In this document: in pieces, positions 26,874-35,013 of the stretch
How positions within the stretch are numbered: the stretch's first letter is position 1
Layout: every line of letters starts with the position of its first letter
Assembly (NCBI RefSeq): GCF_003002065.1
Contig: NZ_PVZG01000008.1
Span: 62,001 to 126,000 of the forward strand
Source: Pseudosporangium ferrugineum
GTDB lineage: Bacteria; Actinomycetota; Actinomycetes; Mycobacteriales; Micromonosporaceae
Direction of reading: 5' to 3'
DNA: 64,000 bases
Position numbers and translations under genes: made by a program
Notes under the pieces: generated by a model
Databases searched by the model: none
Seen by the model: only the letters and a program-made list of their open reading frames with translations
Told to the model about the DNA's origin: nothing

Positions 26874-28004
26874 CTACGGTGCGGGCCGATGCACGTACGC
26901 CGTGAGCCCGAGGTGCCCGAACGCCGCCACCGGATCGTCGTGCGACGGCAGCCCCGCCAGGAACTCGCGCCAGGTGACGAGGTCGGCGTGCCAGGCGGCG
27001 AAATACTCGACGCAGTCGTCGGGCTTGATGATCAGGCACCGGCCGCGGGCCGCCTTCAACGCCTGCTCGACCCGGACGCGCAGGTCGCCGGTGACCGGGG
27101 ATCCCGGTAGCCGGCCGAGGATCTCGTCGATCATCTCGACCCGCGCCCTCAGGACCGCCCGCCAGTGCTCGACGTCGACCGCGCGGGCGGCGCGCTCGTC
27201 GTCCCGCAGGGCGAACAGGCCCTCGGCGAGGCAGTCGCCGAACTCCTCGGACCGGGCGCGTTCGGGCAGCATGAACGGGTCGTACTCGCGCTGGGTGACG
27301 GTGCCGCAGAGCGCGACCCGTTCGACGGCCGTCCCACCGGCGAGGAAGAACCAGTCCTCGTTGTAGATCGACGGGAAGAACGGCACGTCGAGGCTCGCGC
27401 GTACGGCCATCGCCCCGCCCCCGACGAACGTGTCCTGCGGCAGCCCGACCAGCCGGCGGGCGTGACAGACGACCGAGTTGTCGGGGTAGCCGATGTTCTC
27501 CAGGGCGGCGACGTGGTGCTGGGCGAGCAGGCCACCGGCCGCCTTGACGGCCTCCGGCCGCAGGTGGGTGATGTCGTCGTCGATGAAGATGAGCCGCTGC
27601 CAGCCGGCCATGACCGCGACGGCCAGCCCGAGGTTCCGCTTGACGCTGACGTCGTTGCGGCGCCGGAACCGCGGGAGGGCGGCGTCGGAGCGGAACCGGG
27701 GGAGGCGTACCGCCGGGGTCACGTCGACCGCCACGACCTCCGCGGCCAGCGCCTCGGCCTCCTTGCGGACGATGTCGGCGGACGACCACTTGCCGCTGGA
27801 GAGCGCGATCACCGGCCGCTCCAGCGACCGGCCGAGGCGCAGGGCGTCACGCATCGTGACGGGATTGCGGATGGTGGGGACGACGATCGCGGCCACGTCG
27901 CCGGACGGCACCTCGCCGGGCCGGACCAGCAGGTGCCGGTGGGAGGGCTGGTGCGCGGTCGGCGGCGCGGCGGGCGGCGCGGCCCGGTCAAGGGTGTCGG
28001 TCAT
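26874..28004 (-). CDS. Glycosyltransferase-like protein
   Basis: The 376-residue protein has a GT-A-like layout: VPTIRNPVTMRDALRLG near the start, LIFIDDDITHL as the DxD metal site, then VGGGAMAVRASL and IYNEDWFFL, which resemble acceptor-site motifs of GT2-type enzymes. No signal or membrane segment is present. The ATG at 28004 overlaps the XRE gene's stop (ATGA), so the two are coupled. The donor and acceptor are unknown. The pairing with a regulator that may sense a nucleotide is notable. Confidence 0.65.
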   Translation of the reverse strand: MTDTLDRAAPPAAPPTAHQPSHRHLLVRPGEVPSGDVAAIVVPTIRNPVTMRDALRLGRSLERPVIALSSGKWSSADIVRKEAEALAAEVVAVDVTPAVRLPRFRSDAALPRFRRRNDVSVKRNLGLAVAVMAGWQRLIFIDDDITHLRPEAVKAAGGLLAQHHVAALENIGYPDNSVVCHARRLVGLPQDTFVGGGAMAVRASLDVPFFPSIYNEDWFFLAGGTAVERVALCGTVTQREYDPFMLPERARSEEFGDCLAEGLFALRDDERAARAVDVEHWRAVLRARVEMIDEILGRLPGSPVTGDLRVRVEQALKAARGRCLIIKPDDCVEYFAAWHADLVTWREFLAGLPSHDDPVAAFGHLGLTAYVHRPAP

Positions 28005-29047
28005 GAGGCCTTCGACCATTCGTGCAGGACCGTGCCGTCCTGGGTCCAGTCCGGAGTGATCACCTTACCGGCCACGATGGCCACGCGGGCCAGGATGCTG
28101 TAGGTGTCGTCCCGGGTCCACCGCTCCTCGAGGTACGCCCGGTTGCGGTCACGGAAGCGCGGATCGGTGAGCACGCGCACCGCCGCGTACGTGCCTCGCC
28201 CGTAGTTGCCGTTGCAGATGGTGACCGTCCTCTTGCGGTTGAACGGATTGGGCCCGCGGCAGAACTGCGCCACGTCCTCCACGAGCCGGGCACCGTCGAG
28301 CTTCGACCGGAACACCTCGGGTTCCTGCCCGTCTCCGCCGGAGGTACGGAACGAGCCGACGTCCGGATCACCGCCCAGCCGTTCCGCCTGGCTCACCGGC
28401 AGATCCAGCGCCGCCATCACCTCGCGCGTCATCGGATTCCAGTCGACGCCGCCGAGCAGCACCAGATGGCTCGTGACGTCGTCCTGGGTGAGGGTGTCGG
28501 CGAGTCTGCGGGTCACCGTGACACCGGGATTCGCCGCGTAGACGTGGCCGTAGAGCTCCATGAGCGCGTCGAGGTCACTGTAGGAGTAGAGCTCGACGTA
28601 GTCAGGGCTGTCGGGCGACGTGTACGCCTCGCTCGCCCGGGCCTCCGGCGGAAGCCGTGCGCACACGAGCGTTATCGGCGAGCCGTCCTCGAAGTGCCAC
28701 ATTCCCTCCCACGGGCGCCTGGTCTCCAGGTCGTACGGCGACGAGCGGCCCGGCTTGAGCGCCATCAACTCGGCCAGCAGGTCCTCGTAGCGCCCCCGCT
28801 CGTCGTCGGTGAGGTCCGGCTCGTCGAGCAGGCGGGGGTGCCCCTCGCTCAACGACCGCGGGGAGGCGAAGAAGCGGGCGTAGGCCTGAAGGCGTTCGTC
28901 CGGCGGCACCGCGTTGCCGTTCTCCCAGGAGGAGACGCTCGGCACGCTGACGCCGAGCGCCCCGGCGACCGCCTTCTGCGAGACCGGGGTGCCGTCGAGG
29001 CCCTCGGTCCGCAGCCCGCGCAGTCGGGCAGCCATGCCACCAGCCAT
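28001..29047 (-). CDS. XRE-family regulator with large putative sensor domain
   Basis: The 348-residue protein begins with a lambda-repressor HTH (about 8-65; VSQKAVAGALGVSVPSVSSW). The rest is an uncharacterised domain in which two segments look nucleotide-binding-like: HLVLLGGVDWNP and RTVTICNGNYGRGTYAAV. YSYSDLDALMELYGHV is another likely conserved block. I cannot name the family. GAGG lies just before the ATG at 29047; an ATG 12 bases on is less likely. It is coupled to the glycosyltransferase and faces a dense TTCAG array that it may bind. Confidence 0.72.
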   Translation of the reverse strand: MAGGMAARLRGLRTEGLDGTPVSQKAVAGALGVSVPSVSSWENGNAVPPDERLQAYARFFASPRSLSEGHPRLLDEPDLTDDERGRYEDLLAELMALKPGRSSPYDLETRRPWEGMWHFEDGSPITLVCARLPPEARASEAYTSPDSPDYVELYSYSDLDALMELYGHVYAANPGVTVTRRLADTLTQDDVTSHLVLLGGVDWNPMTREVMAALDLPVSQAERLGGDPDVGSFRTSGGDGQEPEVFRSKLDGARLVEDVAQFCRGPNPFNRKRTVTICNGNYGRGTYAAVRVLTDPRFRDRNRAYLEERWTRDDTYSILARVAIVAGKVITPDWTQDGTVLHEWSKAS

Positions 29048-29058
29048 CGCCTCAGCCC

Positions 29059-29256
29059 TTCAGTAGCGGTTCAGTTTACGCTCTGAACACACGCCCTGGC
29101 CGCCCGTTGCAGAAGCTGGGAAAACCGCGGTTCGGAGCGGGATGAAACTACTTATTCAGCTCAGCAGGGGCTACTGAACGCAGGAGGGTAGCTTGCTTCA
29201 GTTGAGGGCTGAAGTTTAGCGTCAGGGCAGAAGGTTGACTGAACTGTGATTTTCAG
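29059..29256. promoter_or_regulatory. Array of nine TTCAG/CTGAA elements
   Basis: TTCAG occurs at 29059, 29070, 29155, 29197 and 29252; CTGAA at 29083, 29174, 29209 and 29239. About 0.4 would be expected by chance in 200 bases. Several pair as inverted repeats, for example TTCAGttgagggCTGAA (29197-29213) and CTGAActgtgattTTCAG (29239-29256). The first element overlaps the leader of the XRE gene. The likely reading is a multi-site operator for the XRE protein controlling both directions. Confidence 0.7.
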
Positions 29257-29432
29257 CAGCCAAGGAGGTCCCTCGATGACCGACTTTCCCGGGCGCCGGC
29301 CGAGCCAGCGCGCCCCACCCGCCGCGGATGCGATCAGGGCAGCTTTCCCCCGAACAGCAACACACCCCCGGTGGCCGCCGGAGGTGTGTCTGATCAGCAA
29401 CCCTTCCGCTTACCGGCAGAAAGAAGTCACCA
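29257..29432 (+). other. Leader region with strong ribosome site, candidate start and hairpin
   Basis: AAGGAGGT at 29262-29269 is a near-perfect Shine-Dalgarno sequence for the ATG at 29276 (MTDFPGRRPSQRAPP...). That frame stays open into the GNAT gene at 30277 but shows no recognisable domain before it and would overlap the membrane-protein gene. It may be a leader peptide or a misread leader. A hairpin (ACACACC 29360-29366 with GGTGTGT 29383-29389, plus an inner CCGG/CCGG) lies between this start and the next gene. Confidence 0.4.
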
Positions 29433-29693
29433 GTGATTACCCTAGCCGCTGCACCAGTGCTGGAAAAGTCGACCTTTCTCCTGATCGCCTCCCCCCAGGA
29501 CGACCCGGACGGCACGCTGAGCGTCCTCATCGTCCTCATGGTCGCGGTCACGATGATCATGCTCGGGTTGCTGCGGGCGGCCATCGCGCCCGTGCTGGAC
29601 GTCGTCAAGGCCGTCCTTCAGGGACTCGTCGCGTTCGGGCTCGCGGCGGCCGTCCTGGTCATGCTCGTCGTCGCCCTCGTGATGTCCGCGTAG
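29433..29693 (+). CDS. Small two-helix membrane protein
   Basis: The 86-residue protein is not recognised. It has two hydrophobic helices, about residues 28-48 (TLSVLIVLMVAVTMIMLGLL) and 62-84 (LVAFGLAAAVLVMLVVALVM), joined by a short amphipathic link. The GTG start is preceded by AGAAAGAAG. It lies immediately downstream of the TTCAG array, so it is a candidate target of the XRE regulator. Small double-helix proteins can be toxins, holins or regulators; nothing here decides. Confidence 0.5.
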   Translation: MITLAAAPVLEKSTFLLIASPQDDPDGTLSVLIVLMVAVTMIMLGLLRAAIAPVLDVVKAVLQGLVAFGLAAAVLVMLVVALVMSA

Positions 29694-29779
29694 TGACCGG
29701 ACGCCCCGCGCCGGGGCCGGCCCTCCCGGTACGCCGGTCCCGGATCGACGGACGTGCGTCCATTGGGCACCATGGCCGT

Positions 29780-30277
29780 GTGGGGGGACTCGACGGTCTG
29801 CGGATCTCCCCCGCCGTACCGTCCGACCTCGACGCCCTCGGGCGGCTCTTCCCGGAACTCGCCGGGTATTACCGCGATCGGGCGCGGCAGGCCGGGATTC
29901 TGCTGGTCGCCCGCGTCGGCAGGCGTCCGCTCGGCGCCGCCTACGTGTCCACCCGGCCCGCCGTCGAGCCGGAGATCGTGCGCCGGCTCGGGCCCGTACC
30001 GATGCTGCACAAGCTGATGGTCGACGAGACCGTGCGCGGCCGGCGGGTCGGCACCCGGATCGTGCGCGCGGCCGAGATCGTGCTGCGCCGGCAGGGCCGG
30101 CGGCGCGTGGCGGTCGGCGTCGACCTCGGCAACGCCGGCGCCGTGCGGCTGTACCTGCGGCTCGGCTACCGCGAATGGGCGTGGGGACTGCTCGACACGG
30201 TCCGCGAGCACGCCGACGAGGCCGGCAAGGTCATCGTCGTGCCGGACGTGTGCCGGGTCTTCGTGAAGAATCTCTAG
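29780..30277 (+). CDS. GNAT-family N-acetyltransferase
   Basis: The 165-residue protein has the GNAT fold: LRISPAVPSDLDALGRLFPEL at the start, VDETVRGRRVGTRIVRAAE as the acetyl-CoA pyrophosphate loop, and VGVDLGNAGAVRLYLRLGYRE at the end. The substrate is unknown. Start is uncertain: GTG at 29780 fits the domain, while GTG at 29693 overlaps the preceding stop and would add 29 residues. The stop is shared with the convergent gene in a CTAG. Confidence 0.78.
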   Translation: MGGLDGLRISPAVPSDLDALGRLFPELAGYYRDRARQAGILLVARVGRRPLGAAYVSTRPAVEPEIVRRLGPVPMLHKLMVDETVRGRRVGTRIVRAAEIVLRRQGRRRVAVGVDLGNAGAVRLYLRLGYREWAWGLLDTVREHADEAGKVIVVPDVCRVFVKNL

Positions 30278-30912
30278 CCGGCCAGCTCGCGCAGCTGCGC
30301 CGCGACCGGCGACCCGGGGCGGAGGGCGTCGGCCAGTGCGCGCAGTTCCGCGGCCGGGAGCTGACCCGTGCCGATCCCGCGCAGGGGGATGGTCACGCTG
30401 CGGCCGCTGCCCGGGTCGCGCGCGACGAGCTGCGGCACCTGTTCGATCGAGGCCCTCGTGGTGCCGGCGTACCGGCGCAGGGTGTAGGAGCCGGCCGTGA
30501 CGTCCGCGGTGGCAAGGTCGATCTTTTTCGTACGCAGAGCGCCCCGCACCGCCACCGTCGTGCCGTCCAGCCAGGCCGCCGTACGCCAGGTGCGCAGCGC
30601 GAGGTAGAGGCCGAGCAGGAACACCGGCACGCCGAAGAAGCCGAGCAGCCGCATCGACCCGAAGCCCTCGTCCAGGGCGAGCCGGGCGCTGCCGGACAGG
30701 CAGTCGCGGAACTCGGGCGGCAGCATCGACGGCGGGATGCCGGAGATCGCGTCGCGCGACGGGCACGGCTCGCCGCCGTCGAGGGCGCGCTGCAGCCAGC
30801 CGTCGAACACGAGCGGCAGCAGCACGAACGCGGCCCCGGCGGCGGCGAACACCAGGCCGAACGCGACCCCGAACGCCTTGGCGGCCCGGGGCGCGCCGAT
30901 GGAGACCTTCAC
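30274..30912 (-). CDS. Membrane protein with PH-like C-terminal domain
   Basis: The 212-residue protein has two membrane segments, about 10-36 and 88-110, separated by an extracytoplasmic loop with two cysteines. The C-terminal 90 residues are beta-rich (WLDGTTVAVRGALRTKKIDL, YTLRRYAGTTRASIEQV) and end in a helix, as in bacterial PH domains. I do not recognise a named family. The GTG at 30912 is the first plausible start. Confidence 0.6.
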   Translation of the reverse strand: MKVSIGAPRAAKAFGVAFGLVFAAAGAAFVLLPLVFDGWLQRALDGGEPCPSRDAISGIPPSMLPPEFRDCLSGSARLALDEGFGSMRLLGFFGVPVFLLGLYLALRTWRTAAWLDGTTVAVRGALRTKKIDLATADVTAGSYTLRRYAGTTRASIEQVPQLVARDPGSGRSVTIPLRGIGTGQLPAAELRALADALRPGSPVAAQLRELAG

Positions 30913-30990
30913 CGCGGCAGCATAGACAGCCTGACGGTCGTGTCCGAATCCCGCCAGCCGCGGGATCGTACGGAAGGCAGACTCGTCGGC

Positions 30991-32427
30991 ATGGAACTGG
31001 ACTTCGAGCGGTGCTACCGGGCCGTCGACAGCCGTGACCAGCGCTTCGACGGCTGGTTCTACACGGCCGTACGGACCACCGGCATCTACTGCCGCCCGTC
31101 CTGCCCGGCCGTCACGCCGAAACGCGAGAACGTCACGTTCCACCCCAGCGCGGCGGCCGCCCAGCGCGGCGGGTACCGGGCCTGCCGCCGGTGCCGGCCC
31201 GACGCGGCCCCCGGCTCCCCCGAGTGGGACGTCCGCGCCGACGTGGTGGGGCGGGCGATGCGGCTCATCGGCGACGGCGTCGTCGACCGGGAGGGCGTAC
31301 CGGGGCTGGCCGGCCGCCTCGGCTACACCGAGCGGCACCTCCACCGCATGCTCACGGCCGAGCTGGGCGCGGGGCCGCTCGCCCTGGCCCGGGCCCAGCG
31401 CGCGCAGACCGCGCGCATCCTCATCGAGACGACCGACCTCGGCCTCGCCGAGATCGCGTTCGCGGCGGGGTTCGGCAGCGTGCGGCAGTTCAACGACACG
31501 ATCCAGGAGGTGTACGCCCGCTCCCCCAGCGGGCTGCGGGAACGCCGGTCGGCGCGGCACACGGAGGCGGGAACGATCTCGTTGCGGCTCGCGTACCGGG
31601 CACCGCTGCACGACGCGGCGCTGCTGGACTTCCTGGGTGCGCGGACGCTGCCGGGAGTCGAGGAACGCGACGGGGACACGTACCGGAGGGGCTTGAACCT
31701 GCCGCACGGAAGCGGGACCGTCGCGCTGACGCCGGCCGACCGCTTCGTCTCGGCGACGCTGCGCCTCACCGACGTCCGGGACCTGGCGCCCGCGGTGGCC
31801 CGCTGCCGCCGCCTGTTCGACCTCGACGCGGATCCGGTCGCCGTCGACGGCACGCTGGCCGCCGATCCCGCGCTGGCCGCGCGGATCACCACCGAGCCGG
31901 GGGTACGCGTGCCCCGTGCGGTGGACGGCTTCGAGATGGCGGTCCGGGCGATCGCCGGGCAGCAGGTCACGGTGTCCGGCGCCCGCACCACCCTGAGCCG
32001 CCTGCTCGCCGCGGCCCCGCCGGACCGCCGGCCGGACACCGGGCCGGAGCTGCGCGGGTTCCCGACGGCCGAAGCGGTGGCCGCCCTGCCCGACGAGGCG
32101 TTCCGGATGCCGGCCGCCCGGCGCGCCACCATCCGCGCGCTGGCGGAGACCGTCGCGGACGGCAAGCTCGACCTCGAACCCGGCGCCGACCGCGAGGAAG
32201 CCGTCGCCCGGCTCCTCGAGCTCCCCGGCATCGGCGCCTGGACCGCCGGCTACGTGGCGATGCGCGCGATCGGCGACCCGGACGTCCTCCTCCCCACCGA
32301 CGTGGCGGTCCAGCGCGGCGCGAGAGCGCTCGGCCTCCCCCACACCCCCCATGCGCTGGAGACCCACGCCGAACGCTGGCGGCCCTGGCGCTCCTACGCC
32401 CTGATGCGACTCTGGAGATCGGCATGA
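30991..32427 (+). CDS. alkA: Ada-AlkA fusion: alkylation sensor and 3-methyladenine DNA glycosylase
   Basis: The 478-residue protein joins an Ada zinc domain (Cys34, Cys38, Cys65, Cys68), an AraC-type HTH (about 85-175, VYARSPSGLRERR at its end) and an AlkA N-domain and HhH-GPD glycosylase (about 190-478). The HhH is LLELPGIGAWTAGYVAMRAIG and the catalytic Asp is in LLPTDVAVQRG. It should sense methyl phosphotriesters, activate transcription, and excise alkylated bases. It overlaps the ogt gene by four bases. Confidence 0.93.
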   Translation: MELDFERCYRAVDSRDQRFDGWFYTAVRTTGIYCRPSCPAVTPKRENVTFHPSAAAAQRGGYRACRRCRPDAAPGSPEWDVRADVVGRAMRLIGDGVVDREGVPGLAGRLGYTERHLHRMLTAELGAGPLALARAQRAQTARILIETTDLGLAEIAFAAGFGSVRQFNDTIQEVYARSPSGLRERRSARHTEAGTISLRLAYRAPLHDAALLDFLGARTLPGVEERDGDTYRRGLNLPHGSGTVALTPADRFVSATLRLTDVRDLAPAVARCRRLFDLDADPVAVDGTLAADPALAARITTEPGVRVPRAVDGFEMAVRAIAGQQVTVSGARTTLSRLLAAAPPDRRPDTGPELRGFPTAEAVAALPDEAFRMPAARRATIRALAETVADGKLDLEPGADREEAVARLLELPGIGAWTAGYVAMRAIGDPDVLLPTDVAVQRGARALGLPHTPHALETHAERWRPWRSYALMRLWRSA

Positions 32428-32927
32428 TGGAATACACGACCCTCGACACCCCGGCCGGCCCTTTCACGTACGTCGTGAGCGAAGCCGGAGCGGTGCGCGC
32501 CTCCGGTTTCACCGCCGAGCTCGGTGAGCTGCTCCCGCTCGTACACCCGAGTCTGAGGGAGGAGACGCGGCCGGCGGCGGCCCCCGGGCCGGTGGGCGAC
32601 GCGGTCCGTTCCTACCTCGACGGCGACCTGACGGCGATCGACGACGTGGTGATCGACCAGCACACCGGCGGACCGTTCATGGCCCACGCCTGGCGGGTCA
32701 TGCGCGACATCAAGCCGGGCCTGCCGGTGACCTACACGGGCTTCGCGGGGCTGGCCGGCCGCCCGGCCGCGATCCGCGCGGCGGCGGCGGCCTGCGCCCG
32801 CAACGCGGCGGCGCTGTTCGTGCCGTGCCACCGGGTGCTGGGCACGGACGGGACGTTGCGCGGCTACCGCTGGGGCCTCGACGTCAAGACGTGGCTGCTG
32901 GCCCACGAGCGGCACGACGGTCGGTGA
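32424..32927 (+). CDS. ogt: Methylated-DNA-protein-cysteine methyltransferase
   Basis: The 167-residue Ogt-type suicide protein repairs O6-methylguanine. The acceptor Cys is in FVPCHRVLGTDGTLRGYRWG. GGAG lies seven bases before the ATG at 32424, which overlaps the alkA stop. Together the pair forms an adaptive alkylation-repair operon. Confidence 0.93.
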   Translation: MMEYTTLDTPAGPFTYVVSEAGAVRASGFTAELGELLPLVHPSLREETRPAAAPGPVGDAVRSYLDGDLTAIDDVVIDQHTGGPFMAHAWRVMRDIKPGLPVTYTGFAGLAGRPAAIRAAAAACARNAAALFVPCHRVLGTDGTLRGYRWGLDVKTWLLAHERHDGR

Positions 32928-32957
32928 CGCCCGCGGGCGGCATTTCATCCTCGCGGT

Positions 32958-32985
32958 GTCACGTAACCGACGTGTGCGACGTGAC
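32958..32985. promoter_or_regulatory. Operator-like ACGTG half-site cluster upstream of the caspase cassette
   Basis: GTCACGT (32958-32964) and ACGTGAC (32979-32985) are a perfect 7-base inverted repeat with centres 21 bp apart. A third half-site ACGTG sits between them (32970-32974), so half-sites recur every 9-10 bp. TTGACT at 33001 may be the following -35. The spacing suggests cooperative dimers on one face of DNA. No regulator is encoded next to it. Confidence 0.55.
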
Positions 32986-33040
32986 CAGCCGGAACGCTGC
33001 TTGACTCCGGTGCCGATTGCCGGGTTGCCGAGGAGCGAGA

Positions 33041-34660
33041 GTGGACGTCATCAGCGTGCAGGACGGGCCTGCCACCGGAAGCGGGCGGCGGATCCTCGTC
33101 TACGTCGCGATCGCCCTGCTGGTCGTCGCCGTGGCGGCCGGCGGGTACGCGCTGCTGCACCGGGACGACCGCAGCCCGGTTACGGCCGCACCCTGCCCGG
33201 GGCTGGAAACGCCGTCCGGTTCGGGCTTCGCGCTGGCGAGGGCCGACACCGCGGCCGGGCCGGAGTGCGTCGGCTGGATCGTCGAACGGGACCATCCCTT
33301 CGGTTCCGGGGACGCGGCCGTGAACGCCGTCATCTCCCGGATCGTCGCGGAGAACGTCCGGGTACGCGACCAGGCGGACGTCCCGTACGTGCGCATCGCG
33401 GTCCTGATGCCGATGACCTCGGCGCCCGGCGGCGCGATGTCGGACGCCGAGATCCTGCACTCGTTGCAGGGCGCGTACGCGGCGCAGCGCCAGGCGAACG
33501 CCGGTAAGGCGTCCGAACTGGGCGATCCCACGCCGCTGTTCCAGCTGGTGCTGACGAACGAGGGCACCGACCAGAGCGCCTGGGCGACGGTGGTCGACGC
33601 GCTGGGCGGGCTCAAGGAGGGCGCCCATCCGCTCGTCGCGGTCACCGGCCTGAGCATCAGCGTGCCGCAGACCCGGCTGGCCGGGGAGCGGCTCAGCGAG
33701 CTGCGGATCCCGGCCATCGGCGCGGTCATCACCGCGGACGACATGGTCGCGCCGTGGCTCTTCAAGATCTCCCCGCCGAACCAGCAGTACACGGCCGCCC
33801 TGAGCGCCTACCTGAGCCGGCGCCCGGAGATCCGCGGCGGCTACCTCGTCTGGGACCGCAACCCCGACAACTACGTGCAGAAGCTCAGGACGAACTTCAT
33901 CGCGACGTTCGGCGCCGAGTTCCACCTCGGCGACCACAACCACGCCTTCAACGGCAGCAAGCCGCCGGTGCCCGGTACGCCGCGGCTGTTCTCGGACATC
34001 GTGCGGAACATCTGCGCGGTCGACCCCGAGCTCGTCTTCTACAGCGGGCGCGACCGCGACCTGCCCGCGTTCGTCGACGCCCTCGGCACGAGGGGCCAGT
34101 GCCAGAAGCGGGTACGGCCGATCCTGATCGCCACCGGGGCGACGGGCCTCACCATCGCCCGGGACCGGCTCGACGACGCCCGCGTCGGCGTGCTGGACGC
34201 CTCGTCGACCGACCCGGTGAGCTGGGGCGCGGGCGGCCCCGGGACCCCGGCGCACTACGCCGCCTTCGCGCGCCTGTTCACCTCCCCGGAGCCGGCCGGT
34301 CTCGGCTTCACCGATGCGGATCTCGGCAGCGGCTACGCGATCATGCACCGGGACGCGGTGGTGGCCGCCGTGTGGGCCGCCCGGCGGGACGCGGCGGCCA
34401 AGGCGCACCGGAACGCCACCCGGGGCGGCGAACCCGCGGTGGCGGAGACGCCGACCGCCGAGGACGTGCGCAACGCGCTCTTCGGCTCGAGCACCGACCG
34501 GATCCCCGCGGCGTCCGGGGCGTTGTACTTCCAGGAGCAGCCGGGCAACGACCTGTGGCCGGTGGGCAAGCCCGTACCGGTGATCCGGATCGGCGCGGCG
34601 ACGAAGGGCTGGCCGGCCGGAACCCCGTGGACCACCCCGCTTCTCCCCAACGGCTCGTGA
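33041..34660 (+). CDS. Membrane-anchored type 1 periplasmic-binding-fold sensor
   Basis: The 539-residue protein has a signal-anchor helix at about 17-42 (ILVYVAIALLVVAVAAGGYA) and an extracellular domain of the LivJ/branched-chain amino-acid-binding type: VRIAVLMPMTS, VVDALGGLKEGAHPLVAVTG, KISPPNQQYTAAL, LVWDRNPDNYV and DPELVFYSGRDRDLPAF. The canonical lipobox is absent and no permease or ATPase genes follow, so it is probably a receptor rather than a transporter subunit. The GTG has AGGAG five bases upstream. It is followed directly by the EACC1-like and caspase genes. Confidence 0.8.
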   Translation: MDVISVQDGPATGSGRRILVYVAIALLVVAVAAGGYALLHRDDRSPVTAAPCPGLETPSGSGFALARADTAAGPECVGWIVERDHPFGSGDAAVNAVISRIVAENVRVRDQADVPYVRIAVLMPMTSAPGGAMSDAEILHSLQGAYAAQRQANAGKASELGDPTPLFQLVLTNEGTDQSAWATVVDALGGLKEGAHPLVAVTGLSISVPQTRLAGERLSELRIPAIGAVITADDMVAPWLFKISPPNQQYTAALSAYLSRRPEIRGGYLVWDRNPDNYVQKLRTNFIATFGAEFHLGDHNHAFNGSKPPVPGTPRLFSDIVRNICAVDPELVFYSGRDRDLPAFVDALGTRGQCQKRVRPILIATGATGLTIARDRLDDARVGVLDASSTDPVSWGAGGPGTPAHYAAFARLFTSPEPAGLGFTDADLGSGYAIMHRDAVVAAVWAARRDAAAKAHRNATRGGEPAVAETPTAEDVRNALFGSSTDRIPAASGALYFQEQPGNDLWPVGKPVPVIRIGAATKGWPAGTPWTTPLLPNGS

Positions 34661-34671
34661 GGACACCGCTG

Positions 34672-35013
34672 ATGGACGACACCCTGCTCACCATCTCGGC
34701 CGGCGCCGACGGGCCCGCGCTGGCCTCGTTCTGTTCCTGGCTGCAACGCACGCCCGAGGTGGCCCGGCACGGCCGGATCCGGGCGATGCCGGCTCGCGAC
34801 GGCGTCACGATGAACGCGGTGGCCACCATCGGCGTCGTGATCAGCAGCGCGACCGGCATCGCCAACGTGCTCATCGCGTACGGGAACTGGCGCCGCACCC
34901 GCCCCAAGGCCCCGGCCGTGACCGTGACGCTGGGGTCCGTGACCGTGACCGTCGAGGACCCCGAGGCGCTGGAGAAGCTGACCAGGGCGTTGTCCGGCGG
35001 ACATGCTGCCTGA
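34672..35013 (+). CDS. EACC1-like effector-associated adaptor
   Basis: The 113-residue protein resembles the effector-associated constant component EACC1 described in actinobacterial conflict and cell-death systems: a short N-terminal strand-helix region, a hydrophobic helix at about 47-70 (MNAVATIGVVISSATGIANVL), then an RRTRPKAP link and strands PAVTVTLGSVTVTVEDPEA. The ATG has GAGGAC eight bases upstream; a GTG overlapping the sensor stop is the alternative. It overlaps the caspase gene by 11 bases. The family assignment is from memory of its pattern. Confidence 0.62.
   Translation: MDDTLLTISAGADGPALASFCSWLQRTPEVARHGRIRAMPARDGVTMNAVATIGVVISSATGIANVLIAYGNWRRTRPKAPAVTVTLGSVTVTVEDPEALEKLTRALSGGHAA

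Noticed and set aside
29246..29779. N-terminal extension of the GNAT protein back to 29246
   Set aside because: The extension is Arg/Pro-rich, lacks homology, and overlaps the membrane-protein gene in another frame. The ATG at 29276 was kept only as a candidate leader.
33041..34660. ABC-transporter substrate-binding subunit
   Set aside because: The fold fits, but there is no lipobox, and no permease or ATPase gene is near; a signal-anchor and the EACC1/caspase partners argue for a receptor.
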